DNA of 5,885 nucleotides from Desulfurococcales archaeon (GTDB taxonomy: Archaea > Thermoproteota > Thermoprotei_A > Sulfolobales > Desulfurococcaceae), in NCBI GenBank assembly GCA_015521265.1, contig WAON01000019.1, positions 1 to 5,885 of the forward strand, given 5' to 3'. A program made the translations under genes and the position numbers. Under the pieces are notes generated by a model that was given only the letters and a program-made list of their open reading frames with translations, made no database searches and was not told the origin of the DNA. Numbering within the stretch: the first letter of the stretch is position 1; the number at the start of each line of letters is the position of its first letter. Shown here one piece after another: positions 1 through 5,847 of the stretch.

Positions 1-2
1 TT

Positions 3-2318
3 GTATATCCCAACGGCTCGATGACACTAATATTTACCCTTGGAACAGGAAACTATGGATACATAACAGCAGTCTACAACTCACAAGACTTCACAGTATT
101 CTTTACAAATCAGACTAGTGGAACATACGACTTATACGCTATGAGGATCTCGCCGGATGGGAAGAGAGGAGCTCCAGTACCAATAGCTAACAAGCCAGGA
201 GTAGATGAGATATACGAGTACCCATTAATCCTTGGAACCCTACACGCATTACTATTCACTAATGATACAGAGGGAGTCGAGTACCTAGCACTAATAGACC
301 TTGCAGAGATACCGCAGCCAACACTAATACCTACGAAGCTAACAGTATCAATAACGAAGAACGACGGAGGAGACGGATACCTAGAACCAGGAGACAGCAT
401 AACCGTTACCGGCAAACTAATAGACACAGGAACAGGTCTAGGAATATCCGGCAAAACTATTAAAGCAATACTATACCACAACATACTCTACTGGCAATAC
501 CCATATTATGGAAGTGTTAGGTCGACGATCCTTGTTGAAACAAATACTACAGGTTCAGACGGATCATATAGTATAAAGATGACAATACCTTCAACAATTG
601 TAAGCGGATCATATTTCATTAAAGTATCCTTCGCGGGAGATAACGTATATGCTTCATCAAGCAATTTAACACAGGAATTCCTATTATTCAAGGTTAAACC
701 AGCAACACCGACATGGGAGACTATACCAGCGGATATCTCAGCTGGGCCAGCAATACTGGTTAAGAATGGACAGGTAATAATAACTGATCCACAGGGTGAT
801 GAGAGGGTAGAATTAATTAATGGTACAGGTGAGGAAAGCGACGTAGATATCCGTAGCCTACAGTTAGCCTTCGACAATAACTACCTATACATCAAGGCAG
901 TATTCGCTGGTGATACAACGGCTACGGGCGAGATAGCACCCGCTATCGTTATGGCTCTAGACTTCACGCCAGATACGTATGGAGATGGATGGGGAGCAGG
1001 GTATACTGAAAACTTCAAAGCAATCTATGCACCCGGAAAATGGGATACAGAAACCCATACTAATAACTCCCGTGCATGGGATGTAGACTTCGTTATAGCA
1101 CCAAAGTATCCGCAAGCATATAGTGATGATGGAAGGATTCCATTATACTTACACATAGCATACTATTCAACGGATAGGAATAGATGGTATTATATCGAAG
1201 AATTAGCAGGATACGCAGTATTCAATGGAAACACTGTAGAAGCCTACCTACCCTTCGACACTATACTAGCAAACAACACCCACCTACAAACGACTGGTAT
1301 ACAGAAGATAATGCTGTTCTCAGCAGTATACGCTATAAACCTCACAGCGGACGCTCTTGAAAACCCATTATTCGCTAACTGGTACGATGTACCAGGCGCG
1401 TTAACATACGGCATCACACCCGCAAGCTACCTAAACCAGGGATTCAACGAGGCCTACTTCGACGATTATAAGTCATATAGATATCTGCAAAGCTGGGAGC
1501 TAGACACTAGGTTCGTGTTGACAATGGACCATGATAATAACAGGTTCATTGGTTCAACCAATATAGTGTACAATGAGACCGAGCTGGATGCTACACCGAT
1601 AACTTATAAGAGTGGACATGTTAGAGCATTCATCGGAGACACTATTTACAAGGTTAAACTACAGGATGCAGACAACCCATTATACTACGTGTACGGTAAG
1701 ACTATAACTATGAAGATTAATGGAACACCAGCTGAATCAGCAACAACCGATGCAGTAGGATTAGCAGTAATAACACACACATGGACGAGTAGCGATTGGA
1801 AGAAGACTGTAAACATAAACTTCACATTCCCAGGAGACACGGACTACCAGGCATCAGAGACAGCGATCTATACTACAAAGGTACTATACATGATAAACAT
1901 TACAAGCCTCAACTACAAGTTCATCGATGTAAACAAGGACGGAGTAATAACACGTGGAGACAAGCTAAACATAACGGCAACCGTTAAAGCATGGGATGGA
2001 ACAGCATGGGTTACAGCGCCGGACGGAGTACTGGTTAAGTTCATTATACACTCGCCGGACGTGATACTAGGAACAGCGCCGACACAGGGCGGTGTAGCAA
2101 ACCTACTATACACCTTCACAGGAAACGAACAACTACTAGGAACGCACGTACTCGAAGCGGCAGGTGATGGATCAACAAGCTGGACTCCAACCTATCCAGG
2201 AGCACAGGTAACAGTACGGGAGACCTTCTCGGTACTACCAGCACCCGAGCCTCCGATACTACCAGTCATACTGTTAGCGGCAATACTATTATTCATAATA
2301 GTAAAGAAGAGAAGGTAA
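3..2318 (+). CDS. Large surface protein with Ig-like and DOMON/CBM9-like domains and a C-terminal membrane anchor (5' partial)
   Basis: The frame is open to the left edge (VYPNGS precedes the first Met, at 21), so this is the C-terminal part of a longer protein. Numbering from that Met, residues 1-95 hold two similar beta-rich repeats (FTVFFTN...YDLYAMRISPDG and ALLFTN...YLALIDL) like the last blades of a beta-propeller. Residues 105-226 are Ig-like, with a calcium-loop motif (114-125) and the ending FAGDNVYASS. Residues 231-460 resemble DOMON/CBM9/glucodextranase-C beta-sandwiches (ITDPQGDE, then DVDIRSLQLAFDNNYLYIK). Residues 535-622 and 626-735 are further Ig-like domains; the last has an exact EF-type loop (636-647). 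A proline-rich linker, a hydrophobic helix (746-761) and KKRR end the protein, as in an outward-facing anchored protein. Many N-X-S/T sequons fit a glycosylated surface protein. The CBM9-like domain suggests carbohydrate or glycan binding, but no catalytic domain is visible here; one could lie upstream. Exact function is not recognised. The gene is convergent with the protease gene. Confidence 0.85.
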   Translation, partial: VYPNGSMTLIFTLGTGNYGYITAVYNSQDFTVFFTNQTSGTYDLYAMRISPDGKRGAPVPIANKPGVDEIYEYPLILGTLHALLFTNDTEGVEYLALIDLAEIPQPTLIPTKLTVSITKNDGGDGYLEPGDSITVTGKLIDTGTGLGISGKTIKAILYHNILYWQYPYYGSVRSTILVETNTTGSDGSYSIKMTIPSTIVSGSYFIKVSFAGDNVYASSSNLTQEFLLFKVKPATPTWETIPADISAGPAILVKNGQVIITDPQGDERVELINGTGEESDVDIRSLQLAFDNNYLYIKAVFAGDTTATGEIAPAIVMALDFTPDTYGDGWGAGYTENFKAIYAPGKWDTETHTNNSRAWDVDFVIAPKYPQAYSDDGRIPLYLHIAYYSTDRNRWYYIEELAGYAVFNGNTVEAYLPFDTILANNTHLQTTGIQKIMLFSAVYAINLTADALENPLFANWYDVPGALTYGITPASYLNQGFNEAYFDDYKSYRYLQSWELDTRFVLTMDHDNNRFIGSTNIVYNETELDATPITYKSGHVRAFIGDTIYKVKLQDADNPLYYVYGKTITMKINGTPAESATTDAVGLAVITHTWTSSDWKKTVNINFTFPGDTDYQASETAIYTTKVLYMINITSLNYKFIDVNKDGVITRGDKLNITATVKAWDGTAWVTAPDGVLVKFIIHSPDVILGTAPTQGGVANLLYTFTGNEQLLGTHVLEAAGDGSTSWTPTYPGAQVTVRETFSVLPAPEPPILPVILLAAILLFIIVKKRR
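360..395 (+). other. Calcium-loop motif opening the first Ig-like domain
   Basis: Residues 114-125 (numbered from the Met at 21) read NDGGDGYLEPGD. This follows the pattern N-x-G-x-D-G-x-L-x-x-x-D, close to an EF-hand or dockerin-type calcium loop, although position 1 is Asn and position 3 is Gly. It immediately precedes the first strand (SITVTG) of the Ig-like fold. The same arrangement recurs at 1926-1961. Calcium binding is inferred from the motif only. Confidence 0.5.
711..1400 (+). other. DOMON/CBM9-like domain of the surface protein
   Basis: Residues about 231-460 carry the signature of secreted beta-sandwich modules of the CBM9 / DOMON / glucodextranase C-terminal type: a D-x-x-G-D start (DPQGDE), an acidic DVDI segment, then a strand with aromatic YLYIK. 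A Trp-, Tyr- and Asp-rich middle part (WGAGYTENF, RAWDVDFV) follows. Such modules bind sugars or, in some DOMON proteins, haem. Nothing here decides between these; a carbohydrate role is more likely because no obvious haem-ligand motif stands out. The domain boundary is approximate. Confidence 0.55.
1926..1961 (+). other. EF-type calcium loop opening the last Ig-like domain
   Basis: Residues 636-647 (from the Met at 21) read DVNKDGVITRGD. Acidic or polar ligands sit at loop positions 1, 3, 5, 9 and 12, with Gly at 6 and Ile at 8: a full match to the canonical 12-residue EF-hand/dockerin loop. It stands alone, without paired flanking EF helices, and runs straight into KLNITATV, the first strand of an Ig-like domain. 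Such loops usually rigidify junctions between surface modules. Confidence 0.65.
2256..2315 (+). other. C-terminal transmembrane anchor of the surface protein
   Basis: Residues 746-761 are wholly hydrophobic apart from one proline (ILPVILLAAILLFIIV). They are preceded by a proline-rich linker (LPAPEPP) and followed by KKRR at the very end. The positive-inside rule places the bulk of the protein outside the cell. Membrane anchoring is established for many archaeal surface proteins with this design; topology here is inferred. Confidence 0.8.
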
Positions 2319-2334
2319 AACATTAATTAATAAT

Positions 2335-2357
2335 AAAAAATAAACCCAATCCTTTTT
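2335..2357. terminator. Bidirectional T-run terminator region between convergent genes
   Basis: The 45-base gap between the two stop codons has a T5 run on the + strand (2353-2357, CCTTTTTAAA), 34 bases after the surface-protein stop. It also has six adenines at 2335-2340 that read TTTTTT on the - strand, 23 bases after the protease stop. Archaeal RNA polymerase terminates at such T-runs without needing a hairpin, and none is obvious here. Each run fits termination of the gene reading toward it. Confidence 0.5.
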
Positions 2358-2363
2358 AAACAC

Positions 2364-2459
2364 TTACTCGTTCACCTTATTCCTTCTGCGAATCAATACT
2401 ATTGCTACGAGTGCTGAGCCTCCAACTACTATTGCTAGCGTTATTCCTCCAAGTTCTGG
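2364..2459 (-). other. C-terminal PELGG motif, membrane helix and RRR of the protease
   Basis: Residues 966-996 consist of PELGG, a hydrophobic stretch (ITLAIVVGGSALVAIVLI) and RRRNKVNE. A Pro-rich linker (SPAPIP) leads into it. At minimum this is a C-terminal anchor with the protease outside. The order short motif, helix, basic cluster is also that of archaeosortase-processed C-termini (PGF-CTERM and relatives), but a match to a defined family cannot be claimed here. Confidence 0.75.
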
Positions 2460-5354
2460 TATAGGTGCTGGAGACTCTTCTACGGTTGCTGTAGTTATTA
2501 CTGGGCCGGAGAGTGTGTTCCCATTGGAGTCTTTGATTGTTGTTATGAATACTAATGTATGGTTTACTAGGCTGTTATCGTAGGGTACTGTGTAGTTTAA
2601 TTCGCCATAGCTGAATGTTCCGGTATCGTTTAGCGTTATGGTTTCCCTGTCTAGTAGTGTACCGGTAGTATTATCGAATACTTCTACCACGGCGTGGTCT
2701 CCGCGGGACGCGCTGAGGACAGCTATTTTAACAGGCCAGCCAATCCATACACTGCTGCTACTAGTTGAGCCGTTATAGGAGTAACCTGTAATGTTTATGA
2801 ATGGCCCAACCACAAGCCTCCACGATCCACCAGCACTATCCTCTCTAGCCCTCTTAACAGCAATAATAACCTGGTCAACACCCTGGCTGGCTGGTGTGAA
2901 GAATACTGATTCATTACTATTGAAGCCATTAGTACTCGAGGCTAGTATTACCGGTTCCCCGTAGCTGTCGCCGGCTAACCTGTAAATGTAGAGGTCTAGA
3001 TCAGTATGGGCCTGGTCATTGTTTAAACTGTATAGTTTGAAAGCATATTTGGAATCGTAGCTTGAACCATTACTTAAAGTAAAGCTTGTAACAGGGAAGT
3101 AGATCCTGCTAGCATAAACGCTCCTACCGAAGGGATAGCGCCATTCTCCATTGTGCTCGTTTAATCCGCCATAGATTACTCCGGGGCGGAAGCTTTCATC
3201 AACAATACTACCAGGAAGTAACGCCTGCCCCTTACCCATGCTCAATGCTAGCTCGACAGCTGCGAGTGCATCTAGTGCACCATAGCCTTCATGCACATCC
3301 TTACCGCCCTTATCAAGCGTTGGCGAGTAAGCTTCCCAGATGTTTGATCCATTATACTCTCTCAGCAATGGATATGTCTCGTAGGCTGAGATTAATAGTA
3401 TGTTCTTAACGAATAATGGTGAGCTTGCACTATTCCAATCCCACGTAAGACCTGCATGGTTGACCAATGCGTCGATTACTAGGGCGGATGCACCGCTAAC
3501 ATGTGGGGTAGCCATGCTAGTACCAGATATACCCATTGAGTCATCATAACCAGTAGTATTAATATTGATCGTGTCGAGCCAGTCAAGGTCTTCAGAGTAC
3601 TGAAGGCATCCCCAACCAGGTATGTAATCGCTACAATACCAGTTATTCAGGTCATCGTGCCAGGTAGTATCGGCGCTGAATATCATTAAGACGTTTCCAC
3701 CGCCGGGAGCCGCTATGTCCGGCTTGATCACATTGTTGTCATCCTGTGATGGCCCACCTTGGCTACTGTAGTCTGTAATATTGTTTAAAGCACCCGTAGC
3801 CGCGATTGTTACTGCGTAGGGGTCTGCCGATGGGCTACCATTTCCAGCATAATTTTGTCCTACTCCATCGTTTCCAGCCGCTACAACTACTAATACCCCT
3901 GATTGGACAGCGTTTGTAACTGATGATTCTAGTGTAGAATCATATCCTCCCCCAAGGCTCATACTTATAACGTATAGTGGTGGATTATAACTTGTCCTAG
4001 CAGATACAACGTCGTCTACGGCCGAGGCTATAGTGCTCGAGGATCCTGATCCATAATAGCTTAAAACCTTAGCACCTCCAAGCTTTGCGTCTGGAGCCAT
4101 GCCGGCGAGGAATGGTATTTTATCGGTGTAGGCCTTGGATACTGGGTAGTGTAGTATTGGTAGCATTGCTACATAGCCCGGTGTATTAACTTCGAAGAGC
4201 CAAACATAGAAGCCGTACTTGCTCGGGGAGTCTACATTGTATGTTACATTATACCATGTATCACTATTCGGGGTACTAACGCTGGCAACAATAGTGGGGG
4301 TGCATAAATCGTAGGTTAAATTTCCACAGAAACCTATTGCTACCCCGCCAATAGCTCCATTACTATCCGGCTTCCACTTGAAGTCTAACTGTATAGTCCC
4401 AGTTGCGTTAACATAGTATACTCCGTAGGGCCCGCCGAACCTGTAATAGTATCCGCTACTAGCACCCGATAAATCAATATCTCCTATGCCGAAGTTCGTT
4501 ATAAGCCTCCCCTGATCGTCCAGTGATGTATAATATCCCGCAACTGTTCCCGCTACATGTGTTCCATGCATGTTGTCATCATAGGGTGTATCCCGCTTAT
4601 TACCATCCGGATCTCCAACATAGTCTTTCCAATAAATAATCTTATCCTGGAAAGCAGTGTTCTTCCCATCGATACCCGTATCGATTACTACAACGGTAAC
4701 GTTTCTACCCGTAACGTTATGGTTGATCCAGACCCAGGGGCGGATGTTCATCTGCCTACTAGACCAGTAGTTTAACGCATGGTATTCTTTATCAAGAGCT
4801 ATCAGGAAGCGATCGCTTACCCCATCCCCGTCAACGTCTAGGCTGGAAAGAGTTGATGCTAGTGTTTTCAGTATTGATACCGGTACCTTTGCCGAGAAGC
4901 CTACGAGGGCGTTCATCCATGGTCCATGAGTTATGTTTCCACCGAGATATATTACATCATTCATAGCTCTAAGCAGTGAATTGAATAATACGTGTCTATC
5001 CCCGCCGAAGGGTACTGGTTTAACAGCCCACCACACAACGATCCCTACTTTACTCGTAGAGTTTAAGCCTTTAACATAATTCTCCAGTTCATCCTCGATC
5101 ATATCCCCATCGCGGTCGCTGATCGATATAAGCCTTAACTCGTAACTAACCGGGTCATAGTTAGCCCTTGGTTTTAGAACTGTAACAGCCGGCCCCCCTC
5201 TAAGCTTTGAAAGTCTATGTATAATAACCTGTTGATCAATACTGACCGGCGCCGTTAATTTAGCAATAATCTGCATTGAAACCATGCTTATAATCATTAA
5301 TGATAGGAAGAATATAGTAGCTACTAATTTGTATTTACTCAACCATTCCACCAT
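2364..5354 (-). CDS. Membrane-anchored, secreted subtilisin-like serine protease (peptidase family S8)
   Basis: This is a surface endopeptidase of 996 residues. Residues 10-30 are a hydrophobic export segment after KYK. Residues 35-200 are a propeptide containing two calcium-type loops (80-91, 173-184) and an I9-like beta/alpha part. The catalytic domain spans about 205-705: Asp225 in VVVIDTGIDG, His263 in MHGTHVAGT, oxyanion Asn495 in VVVAAGNDG, Ser613 in GISGTSMATPH. All key residues are present, so it should be active. His to Asn is 232 residues (91 in subtilisin BPN') and Asn to Ser 118 (66), showing two insertions, at about 275-415 and 558-605. Residues 725-850 resemble a PPC-type beta domain (DLDLYIYRL, SWRLVVG), 866-957 an Ig-like domain, and 969-988 a membrane helix followed by RRR. 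The ATG at 5354 gives a normal export N-terminus; no good Shine-Dalgarno precedes it, so the mRNA may be short-leadered. It resembles surface proteases of Desulfurococcales, but is shorter than STABLE of Staphylothermus marinus (about 1345 residues, from memory), so no symbol is given. Confidence 0.95.
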   Translation of the reverse strand: MVEWLSKYKLVATIFFLSLMIISMVSMQIIAKLTAPVSIDQQVIIHRLSKLRGGPAVTVLKPRANYDPVSYELRLISISDRDGDMIEDELENYVKGLNSTSKVGIVVWWAVKPVPFGGDRHVLFNSLLRAMNDVIYLGGNITHGPWMNALVGFSAKVPVSILKTLASTLSSLDVDGDGVSDRFLIALDKEYHALNYWSSRQMNIRPWVWINHNVTGRNVTVVVIDTGIDGKNTAFQDKIIYWKDYVGDPDGNKRDTPYDDNMHGTHVAGTVAGYYTSLDDQGRLITNFGIGDIDLSGASSGYYYRFGGPYGVYYVNATGTIQLDFKWKPDSNGAIGGVAIGFCGNLTYDLCTPTIVASVSTPNSDTWYNVTYNVDSPSKYGFYVWLFEVNTPGYVAMLPILHYPVSKAYTDKIPFLAGMAPDAKLGGAKVLSYYGSGSSSTIASAVDDVVSARTSYNPPLYVISMSLGGGYDSTLESSVTNAVQSGVLVVVAAGNDGVGQNYAGNGSPSADPYAVTIAATGALNNITDYSSQGGPSQDDNNVIKPDIAAPGGGNVLMIFSADTTWHDDLNNWYCSDYIPGWGCLQYSEDLDWLDTININTTGYDDSMGISGTSMATPHVSGASALVIDALVNHAGLTWDWNSASSPLFVKNILLISAYETYPLLREYNGSNIWEAYSPTLDKGGKDVHEGYGALDALAAVELALSMGKGQALLPGSIVDESFRPGVIYGGLNEHNGEWRYPFGRSVYASRIYFPVTSFTLSNGSSYDSKYAFKLYSLNNDQAHTDLDLYIYRLAGDSYGEPVILASSTNGFNSNESVFFTPASQGVDQVIIAVKRAREDSAGGSWRLVVGPFINITGYSYNGSTSSSSVWIGWPVKIAVLSASRGDHAVVEVFDNTTGTLLDRETITLNDTGTFSYGELNYTVPYDNSLVNHTLVFITTIKDSNGNTLSGPVITTATVEESPAPIPELGGITLAIVVGGSALVAIVLIRRRNKVNE
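2805..3182 (-). other. PPC/P-domain-like beta domain of the protease
   Basis: Residues about 725-850, directly after the catalytic domain, show the pattern of bacterial pre-peptidase C-terminal (PPC) domains. These features are a surface loop ending AHTDLDLYIYRL, a following ASSTNGFNSNESVFFTP segment, and a final strand pair IIAVKRA...GSWRLVVG. Such domains stabilise secreted proteases or help them bind substrate, and are sometimes removed on maturation. The family assignment is by eye. Confidence 0.55.
3540..3683 (-). other. Second insertion, with cysteine pair, just before the catalytic Ser of the protease
   Basis: Residues about 558-605 lie between the conserved KPDIAAPGG strand and the MGISGTSMATPH motif. 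Compared with subtilisin this interval is about 50 residues longer. It is rich in Trp, Tyr and Asp (DLNNWYCSDYIPGWGC...DWLDT) and carries Cys574 and Cys583. Its position next to the active site suggests an influence on the substrate pockets. The intervals are counted from the sequence; the role is inferred. Confidence 0.7.
4110..4532 (-). other. Insertion domain between catalytic His and oxyanion Asn of the protease
   Basis: Residues about 275-415 interrupt the subtilisin core between the helix after HGTHVAGTVAG and the strand MAPDAKLGGAKVL. The segment is rich in Gly, Tyr, Asn and alternating hydrophobic residues (GTIQLDFKWKPD, GFYVWLFEV), which suggests a small beta-sandwich. It contains Cys343 and Cys351 (CGNLTYDLC), two of only four cysteines in the protein. 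Subtilisin has a short loop here. Function unknown; substrate access or surface attachment are possible roles. Confidence 0.7.
4803..4838 (-). other. DxDGDG calcium loop in the protease propeptide (second)
   Basis: Residues 173-184 begin DVDGDGVSDRF, the common D-x-D-G-D-G-x-x-D motif of thrombospondin-type-3 and related calcium loops. The position-12 acid is missing (Leu), so any site would be partial or would use a neighbouring ligand. It lies about 40 residues before the catalytic Asp, close to where the propeptide should meet the mature enzyme. Confidence 0.5.
5082..5117 (-). other. EF-type calcium loop in the protease propeptide (first)
   Basis: Residues 80-91 read DRDGDMIEDELE. Acidic ligands are at positions 1, 3, 5, 9 and 12 (Glu at 12), with hydrophobic Ile at 7. 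This matches an EF-hand or thrombospondin-type-3 calcium loop and lies at the start of the propeptide, just before a helix-like stretch (LENYVKGL). Calcium binding is inferred. Confidence 0.55.
5265..5327 (-). other. N-terminal signal or export segment of the protease
   Basis: Residues 10-30 (LVATIFFLSLMIISMVSMQII) follow a short Lys-containing head (KYK) and precede AKLTAPVSID. This is a Sec-type signal. Whether it is cleaved is unclear: there is no textbook Ala-X-Ala, and Ala31 or Ala35 would be candidate sites. If uncleaved, the zymogen would be held in the membrane at both ends until the propeptide is removed. Confidence 0.7.
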
Positions 5355-5393
5355 GCTGGGAATAATTAACCTTTTTCTACGTATGGGTAGAGG

Positions 5394-5400
5394 TTAAATA
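5394..5400. promoter_or_regulatory. TATA-like element shared by divergent promoters
   Basis: TTAAATA on the + strand reads TATTTAA on the - strand. It lies 40 bases before the thioesterase ATG (5441) and 39 bases before the protease ATG (5354), almost exactly midway. With the usual archaeal spacing of about 25 bases from TATA centre to transcript start, both genes would have short leaders of about 15-20 bases. Whether one box serves both directions, or each gene has its own, cannot be told by reading. Confidence 0.35.
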
Positions 5401-5417
5401 GTTAATGATTGATCAAT

Positions 5418-5428
5418 TATTATATAAA
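5418..5428 (+). promoter_or_regulatory. Alternative TATA box upstream of the thioesterase
   Basis: TATTATATAAA lies within this stretch and is the best TATA-box match in the divergent region. With normal spacing, transcription would begin near 5447-5450, downstream of the ATG at 5441. This box could therefore only serve a start further inside the gene (for example in-frame TTG 5447 or ATG 5492), or it is a chance AT-rich match. It competes with the element at 5394-5400. Confidence 0.3.
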
Positions 5429-5429
5429 C

Positions 5430-5434
5430 GGTGG
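5430..5434 (+). promoter_or_regulatory. Shine-Dalgarno site that favours the ATG at 5441
   Basis: GGTGG ends six bases before the ATG at 5441 and matches the GGTG core complementary to the archaeal 16S rRNA tail. The upstream in-frame ATG at 5405 has no comparable site before it (AGGTTAAATAGTTA). This is the main reason for choosing 5441 as the start. Confidence 0.5.
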
Positions 5435-5440
5435 TCTATA

Positions 5441-5842
5441 ATGGGCTTGGAAGGGGTTATAGACAATATTAGGGTTGGTCTAACTAGAATTATGGAGTAC
5501 ACCGTGGTTAGAGAGGATTGTCCAAAATTCTTATTAGATAAGGGGATAGCTGTTCTAAGCACCCCTAGAATGATCGCGTTAATGGAGGAAAACGCTAGGA
5601 GACTACTCGAAGAACACCTACCAACAACGCATACAAGCGTAGGATACCACGTAGACATATACCATAAGGCTCCAGCACCCCTAGGATCGAAGATAACAGT
5701 TAAAGCAACAGTTATCGAAGCAGAGGGTAGAAGGGTGAAGTTCCGCGTTGAAGCATTAATGAATGATAAAGTTATTGGTGAGGGAACACATGAAAGAGCA
5801 ATAGTATCATGGGAAAAGTTTAGGGATAAGGTAAGGAGTTAA
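5441..5842 (+). CDS. Hotdog-fold acyl-CoA thioesterase, FlK (fluoroacetyl-CoA thioesterase)-like
   Basis: A cytoplasmic single-domain hotdog protein of 133 residues from this start, predicted to hydrolyse an acyl-CoA thioester. Compared from memory with FlK of Streptomyces cattleya (139 residues), it aligns without gaps from the active-site threonine to the C-terminal THER motif: Thr41 (LSTPRMIALMEE), Glu49, Gly68 (TSVGYHV) and His75 (YHKAPAPLG) correspond to FlK Thr42, Glu50, Gly69 and His76; GEGTHERAIVSWEKF matches the family ending. The full catalytic triad is thus present. The FlK lid residue Phe36 appears to be Gly here, so specificity for fluoroacetyl-CoA is unlikely; the natural substrate is unknown. 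An in-frame ATG at 5405 would add 12 residues (MIDQLLYKRWSI) that the family does not need, and lacks a ribosome binding site; 5441 also gives near-identical numbering to FlK. The gene is divergent from the protease gene and functionally probably unrelated. Confidence 0.88.
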   Translation: MGLEGVIDNIRVGLTRIMEYTVVREDCPKFLLDKGIAVLSTPRMIALMEENARRLLEEHLPTTHTSVGYHVDIYHKAPAPLGSKITVKATVIEAEGRRVKFRVEALMNDKVIGEGTHERAIVSWEKFRDKVRS

Positions 5843-5847
5843 GATGC

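Noticed and set aside
21..23. ATG at 21 as the true start of the surface protein
   Set aside because: The frame continues open to the window edge (VYPNGS), no signal peptide follows this Met, and the first residues are already in the middle of a beta-repeat. The gene is cut by the window.
110..877. Two open frames of about 120 codons on the - strand inside the surface-protein gene
   Set aside because: They are antisense shadows of a well-supported coding frame, with low-complexity Ser/Pro/Val composition, no recognisable domain and no ribosome binding site seen.
1796..2119. Short open frames on both strands overlapping the last Ig-like domains
   Set aside because: They lie fully inside the real gene in other frames. 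Their predicted products show no domain, while the main frame carries a clear calcium loop and Ig strands.
3..2318. Surface-protein fragment as a glycoside hydrolase
   Set aside because: A glucodextranase-C/CBM9-like module is present, but no catalytic domain or active-site motif is visible in this window. Such a domain could only be upstream.
4557..4775. A 72-codon + strand frame opposite the protease catalytic region
   Set aside because: It is antisense to the conserved Asp and His motifs of the protease; its sequence is explained by that constraint.
2364..5354. Identification of the protease as STABLE of the tetrabrachion complex, or as pyrolysin
   Set aside because: It is much shorter than STABLE as remembered, and its large insertion lies between His and Asn rather than between Asp and His as in pyrolysin and tripeptidyl peptidase II. 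Only the S8 family is supported.
5413..5658. An 81-codon - strand frame opposite the thioesterase
   Set aside because: It is antisense to the conserved Thr/Glu active-site region, with no family resemblance.
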